A program made the translations under genes and the position numbers. This document shows, one piece after another, positions 47,354-58,449 of a DNA stretch of 64,000 nucleotides. The notes below the pieces were generated by a model. It made no database searches. It was not told the DNA's origin and saw only the letters and a list, made by a program, of their open reading frames with translations. Every line of letters begins with the position of its first letter. Within the stretch, counting starts at the first letter, position 1. Source of the DNA: Melitaea cinxia (taxonomy: Eukaryota > Arthropoda > Insecta > Lepidoptera > Nymphalidae); contig NC_059421.1 in the NCBI RefSeq assembly GCF_905220565.1, positions 9,197,501-9,261,500 of the forward strand. The letters are read 5' to 3'.

Positions 47354-47572
47354 CTAGCATCCCGCCCCGGCTTCGCACGGATATTTAACAGAAAATTTAA
47401 AAAAAAATCCTAATTTTTGAAAATAATATAATATAGCCTATGTCACCCGCGGATAGTAAAGCTTCCTAACAGTGAAAGAATTTTTCGAATCGGTTCAGTA
47501 GTTTCAGACCCTGTTCAATGCAAACAAACAATCAAATCTTTCCTCTTTGTAATATTAGTATACATGAATGTA
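47354..47572 (-). mobile_element. Family L repeat, ACTAG start in plus reading
   Basis: ACTAGCATCCCGCCCCGGCT, TTCGCACGGATATTTAACAG, ATCGGTTCAGTAGTTTCAGA and TTTGTAATATTAGTATACAT. The reverse reading ends CTAG|T. Confidence 0.6.
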
Positions 47573-47954
47573 TGAAATAATTTTAGCATAATTATTATAG
47601 AACTACAACAGTATATACAAATAAATTGTTAATACAAAATATTTGAAATATTACGAAATGATTAGCTTTGTATTAATAATATTTGAATGTACCGTGAATT
47701 ATGGTAGTGTGGATAAATTCAAATATCTGATCGTTCATTATGTACTAGTCATATATTATGTAAGCTGCTTAACTTAATACCAAAATTCAAAAAATTAACT
47801 AAATTTTTCTTCAAAAAATATCGTATCTTTATGAAAGGCAATAAACTAACATTATTAATATATACATATAGAGTTCTGATGGCACTAAATTAGTTATAAT
47901 GACATTATCTAATGTTCAAAAACATAAATGTTGAAAATATAGTCAAAATAAACG

Positions 47955-48222
47955 AAAAAAAAACTAACTTCAGTTATATCGACAAGTTATACAACGAAAA
48001 TAATCAAGGAAATACGCATTTTCAAATACTCAAATTACTCAAAATGTAGTCATCAGATCTCAATTGAATTTAAAAGAGGCCACCAGACAAGAATCGGCTT
48101 TCGATTGAAATAAGTATCATCAAAATCGGTACACCCAGTACACATAAACATAACCCGAAAAAAAAAAAACAATCGAATTGAAAACCTGCTCCTTTTTTTA
48201 AAAGTCGGTTAGTAGTGGTATT
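47955..48222 (-). repeat. Family I repeat
   Basis: AAAATGTAGTCATCAGATCT, CCACCAGACAAGAATCGGCT, TCATCAAAATCGGTACACCC and TTTTAAAAGTCGGTTAG. Confidence 0.65.
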
Positions 48223-48419
48223 GTCCATTTAAAAGCGAAATTGACTGACGGTATTTAAATGACGAAATATATATACATAATTGTTATTTATAAGCAATAA
48301 AAAGTGTTAAAATGGTAGAATATTTGTTAATAATGCTGAATATACAGACCGATATACACACTAAATAAAAGTTATACGTATACATAATATCATAAATAGA
48401 TATAATTAATAATATATTA

Positions 48420-48548
48420 TAATAATATATTTGTTATGCATAAATTAAAAAATACTGGACCGAGTTTAAAAATTCTTTCACAAGGAAAATGCAACGTTAC
48501 CATAGAAATCGCACATTCCACACAGGCGAAGCCATGAGCAGAAACTAG
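48420..48548 (+). mobile_element. Helitron-like fragment
   Basis: AATACTGGACCGAGTTTAAA, AAATTCTTTCACAAGGAAAA, GGCGAAGCCATGAGCAGAAA then CTAG|T. Related sequence at 60,235. Confidence 0.5.
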
Positions 48549-48696
48549 TAACTAATTCATTGTTTATTTCCTACACTGAAACTTATAAAACTTTTTTTTT
48601 TATTCTTTATTATAGCCATACAGCCTTAAAGGCTAAGGCGGCTCATAAGTCTTAAATACTAGATCTGTATACAATTATTTACATAGTTTGGTCGTC

Positions 48697-49014
48697 TCAG
48701 TCTGATTGTCTGAGGAACATAGAGTGAAATATGAAGCTGAGGGTTCTATCGCTGAAAGTTGTTGTAAATTTAGAGCTAAAAACGTTATGGAAAAAGAAAA
48801 AGATGTTTTCCCTGCCACAACCAATTTCTGTTAAGAGTTCCTGTCTTAAGGGTTCATTTCTGGTACATTCCATGAGTACATGGTAAAGATCCTCATGGGA
48901 GCCACGGACGGTACAGTTAGGACTATTAGCTTTTCGCATAAGATAACGAAAACAATTCTTATAAAACTTTTCAAACTTAAAAATCGCTCTCGCGCCCACT
49001 GCGAACCGACCCAA
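48697..49014 (-). pseudogene. LINE (jockey/I-like) ORF2 C-terminal fragment
   Basis: A 105-codon frame on the minus strand. Its middle reads N-S-P-N-C-T-V-R-G-S-H-E-D-L-Y-H-V-L-M-E-C, which resembles the C-terminal C-x2-[CR]-G-x-x-E-[DT]-x-x-H-x-[LF]-x-x-C motif that ends jockey/I-type reverse-transcriptase ORFs. One Cys of the usual motif is Arg here. On the plus strand, 48,600-48,690 (the presumed 3' untranslated part) holds TTTATTATAGCC and GGCTAAGGCGGC. The reverse transcriptase and endonuclease are missing, so it is a 5'-truncated dead copy. The motif placement is good; the clade is a guess. Confidence 0.65.
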
Positions 49015-49800
49015 TAGAACTAGAAAACACTTCTGACCGTGAGAAAAGGTAATTATTGACTTTTTCTCTCTCTCTACCCGCCTGAGGCCTGTCGAACTGA
49101 GATAAGGATTGTCTAATTAAAACGCTCCTATTTTGCGCCAACTTTTATTTAAGACTTCGCTGCCAAAGTATTTCGAGGGTTACTTATTGAACAGGCCTTA
49201 TAAAAACACGTTTAAAATGTTTTAGGGAATAAAAAATGTGATTGATTATTTTTAAAGTTAAAAAAAATATGATCAATTATACTTTTTTTGTTTGTTATTA
49301 AGTAATTATTTACTATTATTACTATTTTGTTTTGATTGAAGGGTTTCATAAATTTTTTTATGGTGGTCTGAAGTTAAACTGTGAAAAAAAAAGAAAAAAT
49401 CGCCGATAATAAAACAAATATTTTATGTAATACAATTGGCATGTGCAACTGAAAATTGTGGATGTTGTAAAAGATAGTAAAAAATTAAGTATTTATTTAT
49501 GTAAATATAGTCAAACATTTTGTCGAAGTTAAAATTCTCTCGTTTCAAAAATCTAATTTTTATAAGAAATTTATAGGCTGTAATATATTAGGTAATAACA
49601 CAATGCGCTACGACCAATTTCAAAATCGAAAGACAACCCAAAGCAGTAAAAATATTCATTTCATTATTATTTTATGAAAAAAAAAAAGAAACACGTTCAT
49701 GTGTCATTTACACACCTTATAGACCCACTTCAATCTATCATACGTTCTACTTTTAATCACTTTTCAACTTATTAAAGTTGAACTAGTGTTATTCATTCAT

Positions 49801-50025
49801 TTAGGGCTGGTGTTTGTGCAGTGTAATTCCAGTGAAGACGACCTCCACTGAGCTGTCAACGGCTGCCATTCTTTGCGAAATAGAAACTGAGATAGGATTT
49901 ACCGAAATGTTAATACCCTGACCATGGTTAGGCTGAGCGTCTACTGAAATTGGGCGATGTTTGCTATGAAAGATATTGTATCGTAGGTGAGATATAAAAT
50001 ATATTAATATACTTCAGTTAAATAT
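49801..50025 (-). pseudogene. Unassigned coding-like remnant
   Basis: On the minus strand about 73 codons are open from just after an in-frame TGA (about 50,020) to TAA at 49803-49801. The peptide includes H-R-P-I-S-V-D-A-Q-P-N-H-G-Q-G-I-N-I and V-S-I-S-Q-R-M-A-A-V-D-S-S-V-E-V-V-F-T-G, which has coding-like composition compared with surrounding AT-rich translation. No splice pair frames it convincingly and I do not recognise the family. It could be a piece of a transposon ORF or an old retrocopy. Confidence 0.3.
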
Positions 50026-50036
50026 GAATTTATAAT

Positions 50037-50252
50037 GAGCTAGATGCGCCATGCGGTTTCACACTGGTAATTTTAGATCCCGTGGGAATATCGGGATAAA
50101 ATGTAGTTAAACTAGATTTCCAGCTATCTACGTAACAAGTTACATTAGAATCGATCTTGTAATTTTTGAGTGAAAGAGAAACAAATATAAATGCATATAT
50201 TTACAAACATCCTTTCTCACATGTTTTGCATTTATAATATTAGTAGGATTTT
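50037..50252 (-). mobile_element. Helitron-like element (reverse of 40,381 family)
   Basis: GAGCTAGATGCGCCATGCGG, GATCCCGTGGGAATATCGGG and ATTTATAATATTAGTAGGAT, which reversed is the usual 5' start. Confidence 0.55.
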
Positions 50253-50449
50253 GCACGTTAGTCTGTTAATGTCAAAAGTTTGAGATATTGAGTACAGACT
50301 TTTGACAGGGATTTTACTGAAAAATTCATAAATAAAATGAATTATGTTTACATAGATAGCTATTAGTTAGAGTTTTGACTTACAATAAGATTACCCACCA
50401 CAATCTTTGACTTTAATTGCATAGACTAGTAATACAATGCAGGAAGATG

Positions 50450-51005
50450 AAAAAAAATAGTCAAGTATACACGCATTATTAGAGATAAATCAAAAAGTAA
50501 TATCAATCAAATTTAATTAGGATCACACAACAAGCACCTATCATTACAGCCTATACAGTCCACTGCTGGACATAGGCCTCCACAAGTTTACATCAAAAAT
50601 AACGTGAACTTATGTGTTTTGCCCATAGTCACCACGCTGGGCAGGCGGGTTGGTGACCGCAGGGCTGACTTTCTCGCACCGAAGACGCTGCTGCCCGTCT
50701 TCGGCCTGTGTATTTTAAAGCCAGCAGTTGGATGGTTATCCCGCCATCGATCGGCTTTTTAAGTTCCAAGGTGGTAGCGGAACTGTGTTATCCCTTTGTC
50801 GCCTCTTACGACACCCACGAGAAGAGAGGGGTGGCTATATTCTTTAGTACCGTAGCCACACAGTACAACAAGCACCTAGCATTCGATTAAAAAAAATCAT
50901 CAAAATCGGTTCTCCCAGTAAAAAATTATGATCACACATAAAAAAAATATAGTCTATTTGAAACCTCTTTTGCAATTCCGTTAAAATGATACCTAATGTT
51001 GTACA
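50450..51005 (-). repeat. Family I repeat split by family C
   Basis: GCATTATTAGAGATAAATCA, CAATCAAATTTAATTAGGAT on the left and CATCAAAATCGGTTCTCCCA, CTATTTGAAACCTC on the right flank the C insertion at 50541-50864. Confidence 0.65.
50541..50864 (-). repeat. Retroposon family C, full length with 14-bp TSD
   Basis: A 324-bp unit between perfect direct repeats ACAACAAGCACCTA (50527-50540, 50865-50878). Landmarks in order: TCATTACAGCCTATACAGTC, CACGCTGGGCAGGCGGGTTG, CGCTGCTGCCCGTCTTCGGC, TTTTTAAGTTCCAAGGTGGT and GTACCGTAGCCACACAG. It has landed in a family I repeat. Confidence 0.9.
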
Positions 51006-51844
51006 TGAAAAAAAAATTAAATTCCACAAAGTATATAAATACTAACCAATTTTAAGATAAATGATTGGTGGAGATATTACTTTTTATAATTTTATTTTTT
51101 TTATTTACTGCTTAATATAGCTCAATATATCACTGTCTTCACTGTAAGATCAGCACGAGACCTACAATGGGGATCTCGACAAACACTCGGTGTAAACATA
51201 GCGAAATGAGCCTCTGGAAATTTGACGCCGACGACGCTTTTGTGGCGTTTGTTCCTCAGTGTTCAAACTCAGTTCAAAACAATTCTTTACTTTAAAAAAT
51301 TAAATAAAAAATTGCCTGTTTCGTACTAGAAAAACATCACGAAAACACGAATGTGACGGAAATTTTTTTAAATGAACTTATATCGGAAATTTCTGACAAA
51401 GATATCATAGTGTGATATTTTATAGCCATATATTGCCCTCATTAGATTTACTGAAATTCAAAAATATAATATCATAAACTATATTATAACTATACCATAC
51501 TTATACCATCAAAACATAAACACACATATGCGAAGCATAACTTTTTAATACATTTTTTTTGTCTACTAACACCATTTTTAAATTTTTAAATTTTTGGAAT
51601 TTTTTGATTTTACTTTTACTTTAATTAATTTTATTTTTACTTATTGATTTTTAATTTAATTTTGTTTTGTTTTTTTATTCTAAATGTTGTTTTGTTGTAC
51701 TAACCCAATATGGACTTAAAATCTAGTCTGAAATAAAGTATTATTATTATTATAACTCTTTTCAGGTATACATAAAATATTTGTTTTATGAATAATAGTA
51801 AAGGGTATTCTAGATCCTTAAGTATTCTAGATCAAATCTAGTAT

Positions 51845-51985
51845 CTACGCTTCAGCCTGTAATATCCCATTGCTAGTCATACTCCTCTTTGCCGATGCAG
51901 GAGAAGCATCAGAATTTAATCTTCTACGCTGCTCCAATGCGAGTTGGCGGATATATTCCCTACTATAAGTAAGGACACTGAGGTA
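51845..51985 (-). repeat. SINE family A 3' half
   Basis: CTACGCTTCAGCCTGTAATA, CTACGCTGCTCCAATGCGAG, TTGGCGGATATATTCCCTAC. Confidence 0.8.
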
Positions 51986-52357
51986 TCTCCTGATACCAAT
52001 TCTCGTTTATACTCGTAGTTTACTCAATTTATTTAACGCATACCTCGAACCGGTCGCCATGGTAACGAATTCAGCGCAATAACGGAAACTTAAAACAAGA
52101 ATTTCATTAACTTACGATCTGTCGTGAAAACTAACACTTCCAACAATTAGTTCGATGGTGCATTCCTAAAATACTACTACGCTAGTGTTTGTTAAGCGTG
52201 CCCTATTATTTAACAGTGGAATTTTAATATTGTTGCTTTAATTTTAAATTGGAAAGTACTTTAAGCGAGTTGAAGGAATCTCGCTAAGATGAGACGTCTT
52301 GTGTCGTTGTGTGAAGGGAGTAGTCTTCTATGAACATTAGTAGATACTTTGATTTTT

Positions 52358-52632
52358 TTTTATGTCACCAGGTCGGCAAACAAGCGTACGAATCACCTGA
52401 TGGTAAGCGATTACCGTAGCTTATAGACGCCGGCAACACCAGAAGCATCTCAAGTGCGTTACCGACCCATGCCCAATCCCCCCAGGAGCTCTGGTCACCT
52501 TACTCACCAACAGGAACACAATACTGCTTGAAAACAGTATTATTTTGCTATGCTCTTCTGTAAGGTCGCGGTACTACCCCAGTCGGGCTGCTCCATATTA
52601 TCAGCAGGAAATTCCTGCTGTGCTCTATCTCA
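52358..52632 (-). repeat. Retroposon family B, full length
   Basis: A T-rich run, CGTACGAATCACCTGATGGT, GATTACCGTAGCTTATAGAC, CCCCAGGAGCTCTGGTCACC, GGTCGCGGTACTACCCCAGT and CAGCAGGAAATTCCTGCTGT. About 275 bp including the tail; the best copy for deriving a family sequence. Confidence 0.85.
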
Positions 52633-52649
52633 CTTATATTTTTTGATAT

Positions 52650-52750
52650 TTTTTCTTATACAACTAGGTTGGCAAACAAGCGTAAGGCTCTCCTGATGGT
52701 AAGCGATTACCGTAGCTTATAGACGTCTGCAACACCAGAAGCATCGCAAA
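52650..52750 (-). repeat. Retroposon family B, 5'-truncated
   Basis: Only the tail-proximal part is present: TATACAACTAGGTTGGCAAA, CTCCTGATGGTAAGCGATTA and ACACCAGAAGCATCGCAAA. It lies directly behind the full-length copy in the same orientation. Confidence 0.8.
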
Positions 52751-52936
52751 TTTAAAACAAAAATATAGTAAAACATTCGGCTGTTACCTGTAACGTGAGC
52801 ATCAAGTTGCCTAACGTAGCAACAGACGACAGTGTGTGTATGTTATAAATACAAGATTCTACAGAGAAGAATCGGCAAGAAACTGGCGAAAAATTCCGCA
52901 GCCAACTTAAGCGTAGCTTTTGCGATTATATTTATT

Positions 52937-53150
52937 ATTACTCGCTGACCCCACAAACGTTGTTTTGTCATATATTTTATGTACCCTTATTAATCCCCCC
53001 CTTATAACTAAGGAGTATGAAAAATAGATGTTAGCCGATTCTCAGACCTATCCGATATGCACACGAAATTTTATAAAGATCGGTCCAGCCGTTTCGGAGG
53101 AGTATTTTAACTAACATTGTGACACGAGAATTTTATATATAAGATAAAGA
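52937..53150 (-). mobile_element. Family L repeat
   Basis: ACTCGCTGACCCCACAAACG, AGATCGGTCCAGCCGTTTCG and GAGAATTTTATATATAAGAT. The ACTAG edge is degraded to ACTCG. Confidence 0.5.
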
Positions 53151-53701
53151 TATCAGGTTTGGTACTTCTTTTGTATTGGCAGAAATATTCAGATAGTATG
53201 GTTGACTAATGAGTCGTTTATATGTTGATATTTTATATATTTTAAGATAAGGCTTAAAATATATTACATTCCGAATTTCAATTGTCCTGCTATGCACCAT
53301 TAATAACCTTTTTACTAAACCTAACGTTTCACTGTTTTATATCTATATATAGCATACTTTAGCGATGGTATTAATTCTTAAGTCAAAAAAAAAAACAAAA
53401 GAATCAACTATATTTCCTTCAACATGTATAATAATAATTGTTTTTAAAGTAAATCTTCTTTAAAAATTTTGTAATTTGAATCTCGATGAAACGAAAACGC
53501 GTCACAATAAAGAAACATATGTATAGGAGATAATGAGAACGAAGAATACATTACTGCTGCTTACATGCTCAAACGCGTAAGCGACGCATTTTGCATGGCG
53601 TTTATGACCTTTTCATGAGACCGTAATTATGTCGATAGAACAATTCTCGGTCTACCTTCCTACGACTTTTCAGAAGTTTCACTTCTACCGTGTGTGAATT
53701 G

Positions 53702-53704
<3 letters not shown>

Positions 53705-53744
<40 letters not shown>
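53705..53744. repeat. (CA)n microsatellite
   Basis: About 20 uninterrupted CA dinucleotides, directly after the left arm of the inverted pair at 53652-53706. Confidence 0.95.
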
Positions 53745-53746
<2 letters not shown>

Positions 53747-53807
53747 TTGATTTAGTTTTTATTAGTTTATATTGTTCGTTATCTTTACAATTTCATCTAG
53801 TTAGTTA

Positions 53808-53950
53808 ATTCAGCCTATTGCAGTCACTACTGGACATAGGCATCCCCAAGTTCGCGCCAGACATCCCGGTTTTCCGCAATCCTCATCCAGCTTATATTGA
53901 CAATATTACGTAGATCGTCAAGCGCGCCGGACGTCGTCGATCTTGTTTAT
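53808..53950 (-). repeat. LINE/SINE 3' part with the shared tail
   Basis: CAGCCTATTGCAGTCACTAC, GGACATAGGCATCCCC and CATCCCGGTTTTCCGCAATC. The tail matches families A and C, but the body (GCCAGACATCCCGG) belongs to another family. Confidence 0.6.
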
Positions 53951-54441
53951 GAGGTTAGATATTCATCAAAATATTTAATAACCTAACAATGTCACAAAAT
54001 ATATTAATAAAATTAATAAAAAAATATATATATATATTTTAAAGTATCGCTTTTAACAGCGCTGTATATTAAAATTTATCTAGTAAACGGTCAGCCTCTT
54101 TATAGAGTAACTAACGACTTGTACAGCCATCTCTGCCAAGAGTCTCAGATATGCATCAAACTTAATAGCAATGCTCTTGGCAGCATCCAACAATGTATTG
54201 TTTAATTTTTAGTTTTATATCTATCCTTGGACATGGTACGGCTCTCTGTATTGATTTTCTTAATACTAGTCTCAAAGGAATAACGCGGATCTGATGGTGG
54301 AATGGATTTACTTCCTTTGTTATAAAATATCATTTTCTGTTTTAAAATTTTGTATGAAATTTTCAGTAGCTTTGAATACACCGATGGAGACAACGTACAA
54401 AGTATTGAATCAATTTTAATATACTATTTTTATAGTATAAA

Positions 54442-54719
54442 TCTATACCAATAAATAAAATTGGAGTATCTGTTTGTAATATTAAAATAACCGGTTTTTA
54501 ATAAATGCATATGGATGTATACACGGTACGTATACTAAAGTAATATTTTTCACAATTTTTGTCTGTCTGTCTGTTTGTTCTGGCTAATCTCTGAAACGGC
54601 TGGGCTGATTTTTACGGGACTTTCACTGGCAGCTGATGTAATAAGTAGTAACTTAGGCTACGATATATTTTTTTAAAATCCACGCGAACAAAATCACGCG
54701 CACAGCTAGTATAATAATA
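54442..54719 (+). mobile_element. Non-autonomous Helitron, family E, complete
   Basis: A|TCTATACCAATAAATAAAAT start, GTATACACGGTACGTATACT, TCTGTCTGTCTGTTTGTTCT, CTCTGAAACGGCTGGGCTGA and the end AATCACGCGCACAGCTAG|T. 278 bp with both termini. The plus reading is the element's own direction. Confidence 0.8.
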
Positions 54720-54969
54720 AAATGTGGTAATAAATTATGTAAGAGATTATTAACACAGGAACGAAAAACGTAAACACGCGGGTAATATTAAAACTAAATT
54801 ACTTTTGAGAGCAAATCAATTGAAAGGTCAATGAAAAAGTGTGTGTACAATTCACACACGGCAGAAGTACTTCTGAAATGTTACAGGAAGGTAAGCTGTT
54901 GCGATTTGCTCTATCGACGATGATCACGGTCGTTTTGAGCAGTAAGTAAGTATCTCATTCTCTCCTATC

Positions 54970-55304
54970 ACATCATCATCACAGCAGCCTTTCGCAGTCC
55001 ACTGCTGGACATAGCCCTCCAAAAGTTCACGCCAAAATGGCGTGAACTCATGTGTTTTGCCCATAGTCACCACGCTGGGCAGGCGAGTTGCTGACCGCAG
55101 GGCTGACTTTGTTGCACCGAAGATGCTGCTGCCCGTCTTCGGCCTGTGTATTTCAAAGCCAGCAGTTGGACGGTTATCCCGCCATCGGCCGGCTTTTTAA
55201 GTTCCAAGGTAGTAGTGGAACTGTGTTATCTCTTAGTCGCCTCTTACGACACCCACGGGAAGAGAGGGGGTGGCTATATTCTTTAGTGCCGTAACCATAC
55301 AGCA
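54970..55304 (-). repeat. Retroposon family C, full length
   Basis: CATCATCATC, CTTTCGCAGTCCACTGCTGG, CACCACGCTGGGCAGGCGAG, GCTGCTGCCCGTCTTCGGCC, AGTTCCAAGGTAGTAGTGGA and GTAACCATACAGC. The 68-codon frame within closely parallels that of the copy at 6,946, because both are the same repeat. Confidence 0.85.
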
Positions 55305-55479
55305 ATTAATTCAATAAAATACACAATTATTAACAAAAGGATTGATCGTAAAGCCGGTAATTTTGAATGGTACATCAGTTCATGTTAAACGGCACCAAAA
55401 ATATTTAAACACATATATGAAACGGCCTTGCACAGTTCATATTAACGATTTTAACTTAGCCTTCTGAGTCTGTTTCAAA

Positions 55480-55697
55480 GGGTCTACTCATCGTGCCTCG
55501 GAGAGCACGTAAAGAAACTGGTCTCACTTATTATCATAGGCACCTGACAGAGATTGTTACTGATAGTTGGGAATATTATCACAACCCGCATTGGAGCAGC
55601 GTGGTATATTAAGCACCGGTCTTTATATAGAGAAAGACCTCTTTCCACATGTAAGAGAAAGACTATGCCCAGCAGTGGGATAATACAGGCTGAATCG
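55480..55697 (+). repeat. SINE family A, 5'-truncated and diverged
   Basis: CGTGCCTCGGAGAGCACGTA, TTATCATAGGCACCTGACAG, ACCCGCATTGGAGCAGCGTG and GCCCAGCAGTGGGATAATAC. A local duplication of the AGAGAAAGACCTCTT part occurs near the tail. A short family B piece follows to about 55,740. Confidence 0.8.
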
Positions 55698-56179
55698 AGC
55701 CCTCCACCAGCGTTGTGTTCCTATGGTGAGTATAAAAATCCGGTGCTGGTTTATACATACTTCTAATGACATAAACCCATTTAACTATAAAAAAATATGT
55801 TCTAATTTACAAATATATGCATATAGGCTTCGAAATACATATTTCAAATACCTACATATTATATTATGTTACATTACGTTTATATAGCTTTTTTTTCATA
55901 GAATTGATTGTCAATTCCTCAATGTTTGATATCGAAATCTCTCGGGGATCGCTCGATGTAACCCTATTACTCGCAAATAATAATATACGAATACAAAAGT
56001 ACCGGAAGTGAAGAAATGAATGAAAATCAAAAATCCAATTTTTTCATCTTTGTTATTTTAGCGGTAATTTCAATATCAGTTTTTTGTTCAGATATTGCTT
56101 GTATGAAATTTCTGTTAGCGATAAGGTTACCTGTAACTTATGCAACTTGAACTTGACAATTTTGGTAACATTTTTGAAT

Positions 56180-56352
56180 ATCATATCAAAAATTGACCGC
56201 TCCAGCGGGATTTTCGAACCCGCGTCTCCGACTGACCGTGTCGGCGCTCTAGCCAATTAAGCTATGGAACGATTTACCCGCTAGAGTTCGCCACGGTTCG
56301 TTTAAACCGAAAGTAAAATCATCATATCAAAAATTTCGCTCTAGCGGCTATA
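56180..56352 (-). repeat. Family H: tRNA-like module, second copy
   Basis: ATCATATCAAAAATTGACCG, then the reversed tRNA-like part with CCCGCGTCTCCGACTGACCG and CTAGCCAATTAAGCTATGG. CCGCTAGAG follows, then a segment ending ATCATATCAAAAATTTCG and CTCTAGCGG. The segment between the CCGCTAGAG/CTCTAGCGG pair faces the opposite way to that at 14,284. Confidence 0.65.
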
Positions 56353-56486
56353 TAATACAATCGATTTGTCCGTCCGTCTGACAACGGTCAAAGGACACGA
56401 ATTGTGATTATATACTAGTTGACAGCTGTGGTTTTACTTGCATTATGTGATTAACCCGCTATGTATCCGAGCTACGTAATCAATAA

Positions 56487-56575
56487 TTTGCTTGATTGGC
56501 TTAGTGGTTATCGTAATGGACTGACCTAATTATAGGCGGTTCGATCTCTGTGTGTGACATTTGTATGTCGTGTCG
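56487..56575 (+). repeat. tRNA-like SINE head, diverged
   Basis: TTGGCTTAGTGGTTATCG (A-box type) and GGCGGTTCGATCTC (B-box type), followed by GTGACATTTGTATG like the junction in SINE A (TGACAAACATTTG). The rest of the SINE is unrecognisable. Confidence 0.55.
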
Positions 56576-56730
56576 ATAAACACTGTCGTGGCTTAGGTAT
56601 GTTTATTAAAGGGTTCCGCTGTCTTGTTTAAGTAAAAAGCAGTTATCGATTTTCACTGCTTTTGTATTTTGATATAATAACAGTTTTTTTACGATTATTA
56701 TTGTAAATTATATTATTAAACCTATTTTAA

Positions 56731-57160
56731 CCGACTTCGAAAACGGAAAAGATTCTTAATTCGAGTGTAATTCTTTTTTATACATATTACCACATAGGTT
56801 TTTGTGTGTACCGATTTTGATCATTATTTTTTTTATCCGAAATCTGGTGCTTGTCGTGTAGTTTCATTGAAATTTGAGTTCAATCAGTCAAGTAGCTTTT
56901 TAGTTATCATTAATAATTCGTATTTAATTGACTTTGATTACGTTGACGACAGTGGCGTAGAGGGGGAGGGGGGAGGGGGGGGGGCATATTCCGGGTGCTA
57001 CTCGTAAGGGGCGCCAAATGGTTAGCAAAACAAAAAATTGCTTGACATATTATATGGTTTTTGAATGGGGGAGAGGGGCGCTAAAAGGGTATTGTGCCCC
57101 GGGCGCGAGTTAAGCTCGCTACGTCACTGGTTGACGATGCTTATTATTATTATTATTATT
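56731..57160 (+). repeat. Family I repeat split by a hAT-type MITE
   Basis: ACCGACTTCGAAAACGGAAA, GTGTGTACCGATTTTGATCA, TCTGGTGCTTGTCGTGTAGT and CGTATTTAATTGACTTTGAT precede the MITE at 56,950, and the sequence resumes weakly after 57,137. Confidence 0.6.
56950..57129. mobile_element. hAT-type MITE, 180 bp, 8-bp TSD
   Basis: The ends CAGTGGCGTAG (56950-56960) and CTACGTCACTG (57119-57129) are inverted repeats with one mismatch. They are flanked by perfect 8-bp duplications GTTGACGA (56942-56949, 57130-57137). CAGTG-type ends and an 8-bp duplication are the hAT pattern. The interior is G-rich (GGGGGAGGGGGGAGG) and has no ORF of its own. Confidence 0.85.
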
Positions 57161-57169
57161 TTTTAAATA

Positions 57170-57290
57170 TATAGACTAGCGCTTGACTGCGATCTCACCT
57201 GATGGCAAGTGAAGATGCAGCCTAAGGTGATGCGTGCTTGCCTAGAAGATGCCGATTCACTCTTGATTTAAAGATACCCAAATTATAGTT
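57170..57290 (+). repeat. Family M repeat
   Basis: CTCACCTGATGGCAAGTGAA, GATGCAGCCTAAGGTGATGC, CTTGCCTAGAAGATGCCGAT and TCACTCTTGATTTAAAGATA. I recognise it as a common lepidopteran repeat type. This is the only copy seen here. Confidence 0.5.
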
Positions 57291-58082
57291 CGTTGCCGAT
57301 AGTCCGTTGCCGTAGTATTTGCCGATGTACCCAAATTTAATTTTTTTTGTTGGAAAACAAAAAATCTATTTGAATGTACGTAGGTTCAAATCAATCAAAA
57401 TATCTCTAAATAGGATTTTAAACACAAAATACGAACTGAAACGTTGAAGCGGTAGTGGACCGTAACAGTATCATATATTCATATTAATATGCAAATTGTC
57501 TTAGCTCGAATCATACTATTGCAGTCACAATAGGACAAGATGTATTCGTTACAAAGTTCTGGCGTCTATCCAACAGTACATCCAGAACGCTGAACTACCG
57601 TGGCGCATAACCTATTTTTTTTTGGTAGAACTGTTTCGAAATTGATATTTAATGGATGGGAATACCTGTTTATTTTGTGTGTTTTATAGTGTTTTGTAGT
57701 TATTGTGACAATTAGTGTACTTTGTTCTAAAAAGTTAGTAAAACACTTATATATGTAAATTATCTATATACTGATGCGTGAAGCAAAATCTTACTACCCC
57801 TTTTTATGAAAATTGCGCGGACGGAGGGATATGAAATTTCGCACACGTATAATTTGTATAGCGTAACACACCAAAGTATATTAAATCAATAAAAAAAGAA
57901 CACACACACACACTACAATATATTTGACACACACACACACGCACATATAGTTTTTGTTTATTGTTAAAGTATATGGTTAAGCCAAAAATAAAAATAAAAA
58001 AATAATAATAAATATGCCAAGACAAGCCCAATAAGGGTTTAATGGCATTGTTACTGTTAAAATAAAAATATGTATGTATATA

Positions 58083-58083
<1 letters not shown>

Positions 58084-58115
<32 letters not shown>

Positions 58116-58125
58116 AAATAAATAA
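58084..58125. repeat. (AAAT)n microsatellite
   Basis: About ten TAAA/AATA units with one T-for-A change. Similar shorter tracts are at 15,400-15,450, 11,755-11,774 and 59,843-59,875. Confidence 0.9.
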
Positions 58126-58449
58126 AATTATGGTCGAATTTCAACTCAACCTTTCCACTTTTCGACCTTTCCACTGGCCGATCACTAGTGTATATAAATC
58201 ATTGATGTCTGAAATGATAATAATACTGTTTGGTTTGAATGCTACGATATTTTTTAGGAAAAAAAAAATAATGTATATTTATATCGTGCTACTGTATGTA
58301 ATGAAACGAGAAAACGTTATTACCTACTTTTAAAAACAAGGTCAATGCAAATTTTTAGTTTTAAAGTTTTTAGAGTTATCTTTGATAACGCGTATTAACT
58401 TCAATATTTTTTCGTCTACTTACGTTGTATAACTCGTCGATAATAATAA

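Noticed and set aside
51120..51290. Possible exon (minus frame with a run of Arg codons, T-P-Q-K-R-R-R-R-Q)
   Set aside because: About 36 open codons ending in TAG, without a splice pair or motif. It may be part of a retroelement 3' end, as A-rich sequence follows.
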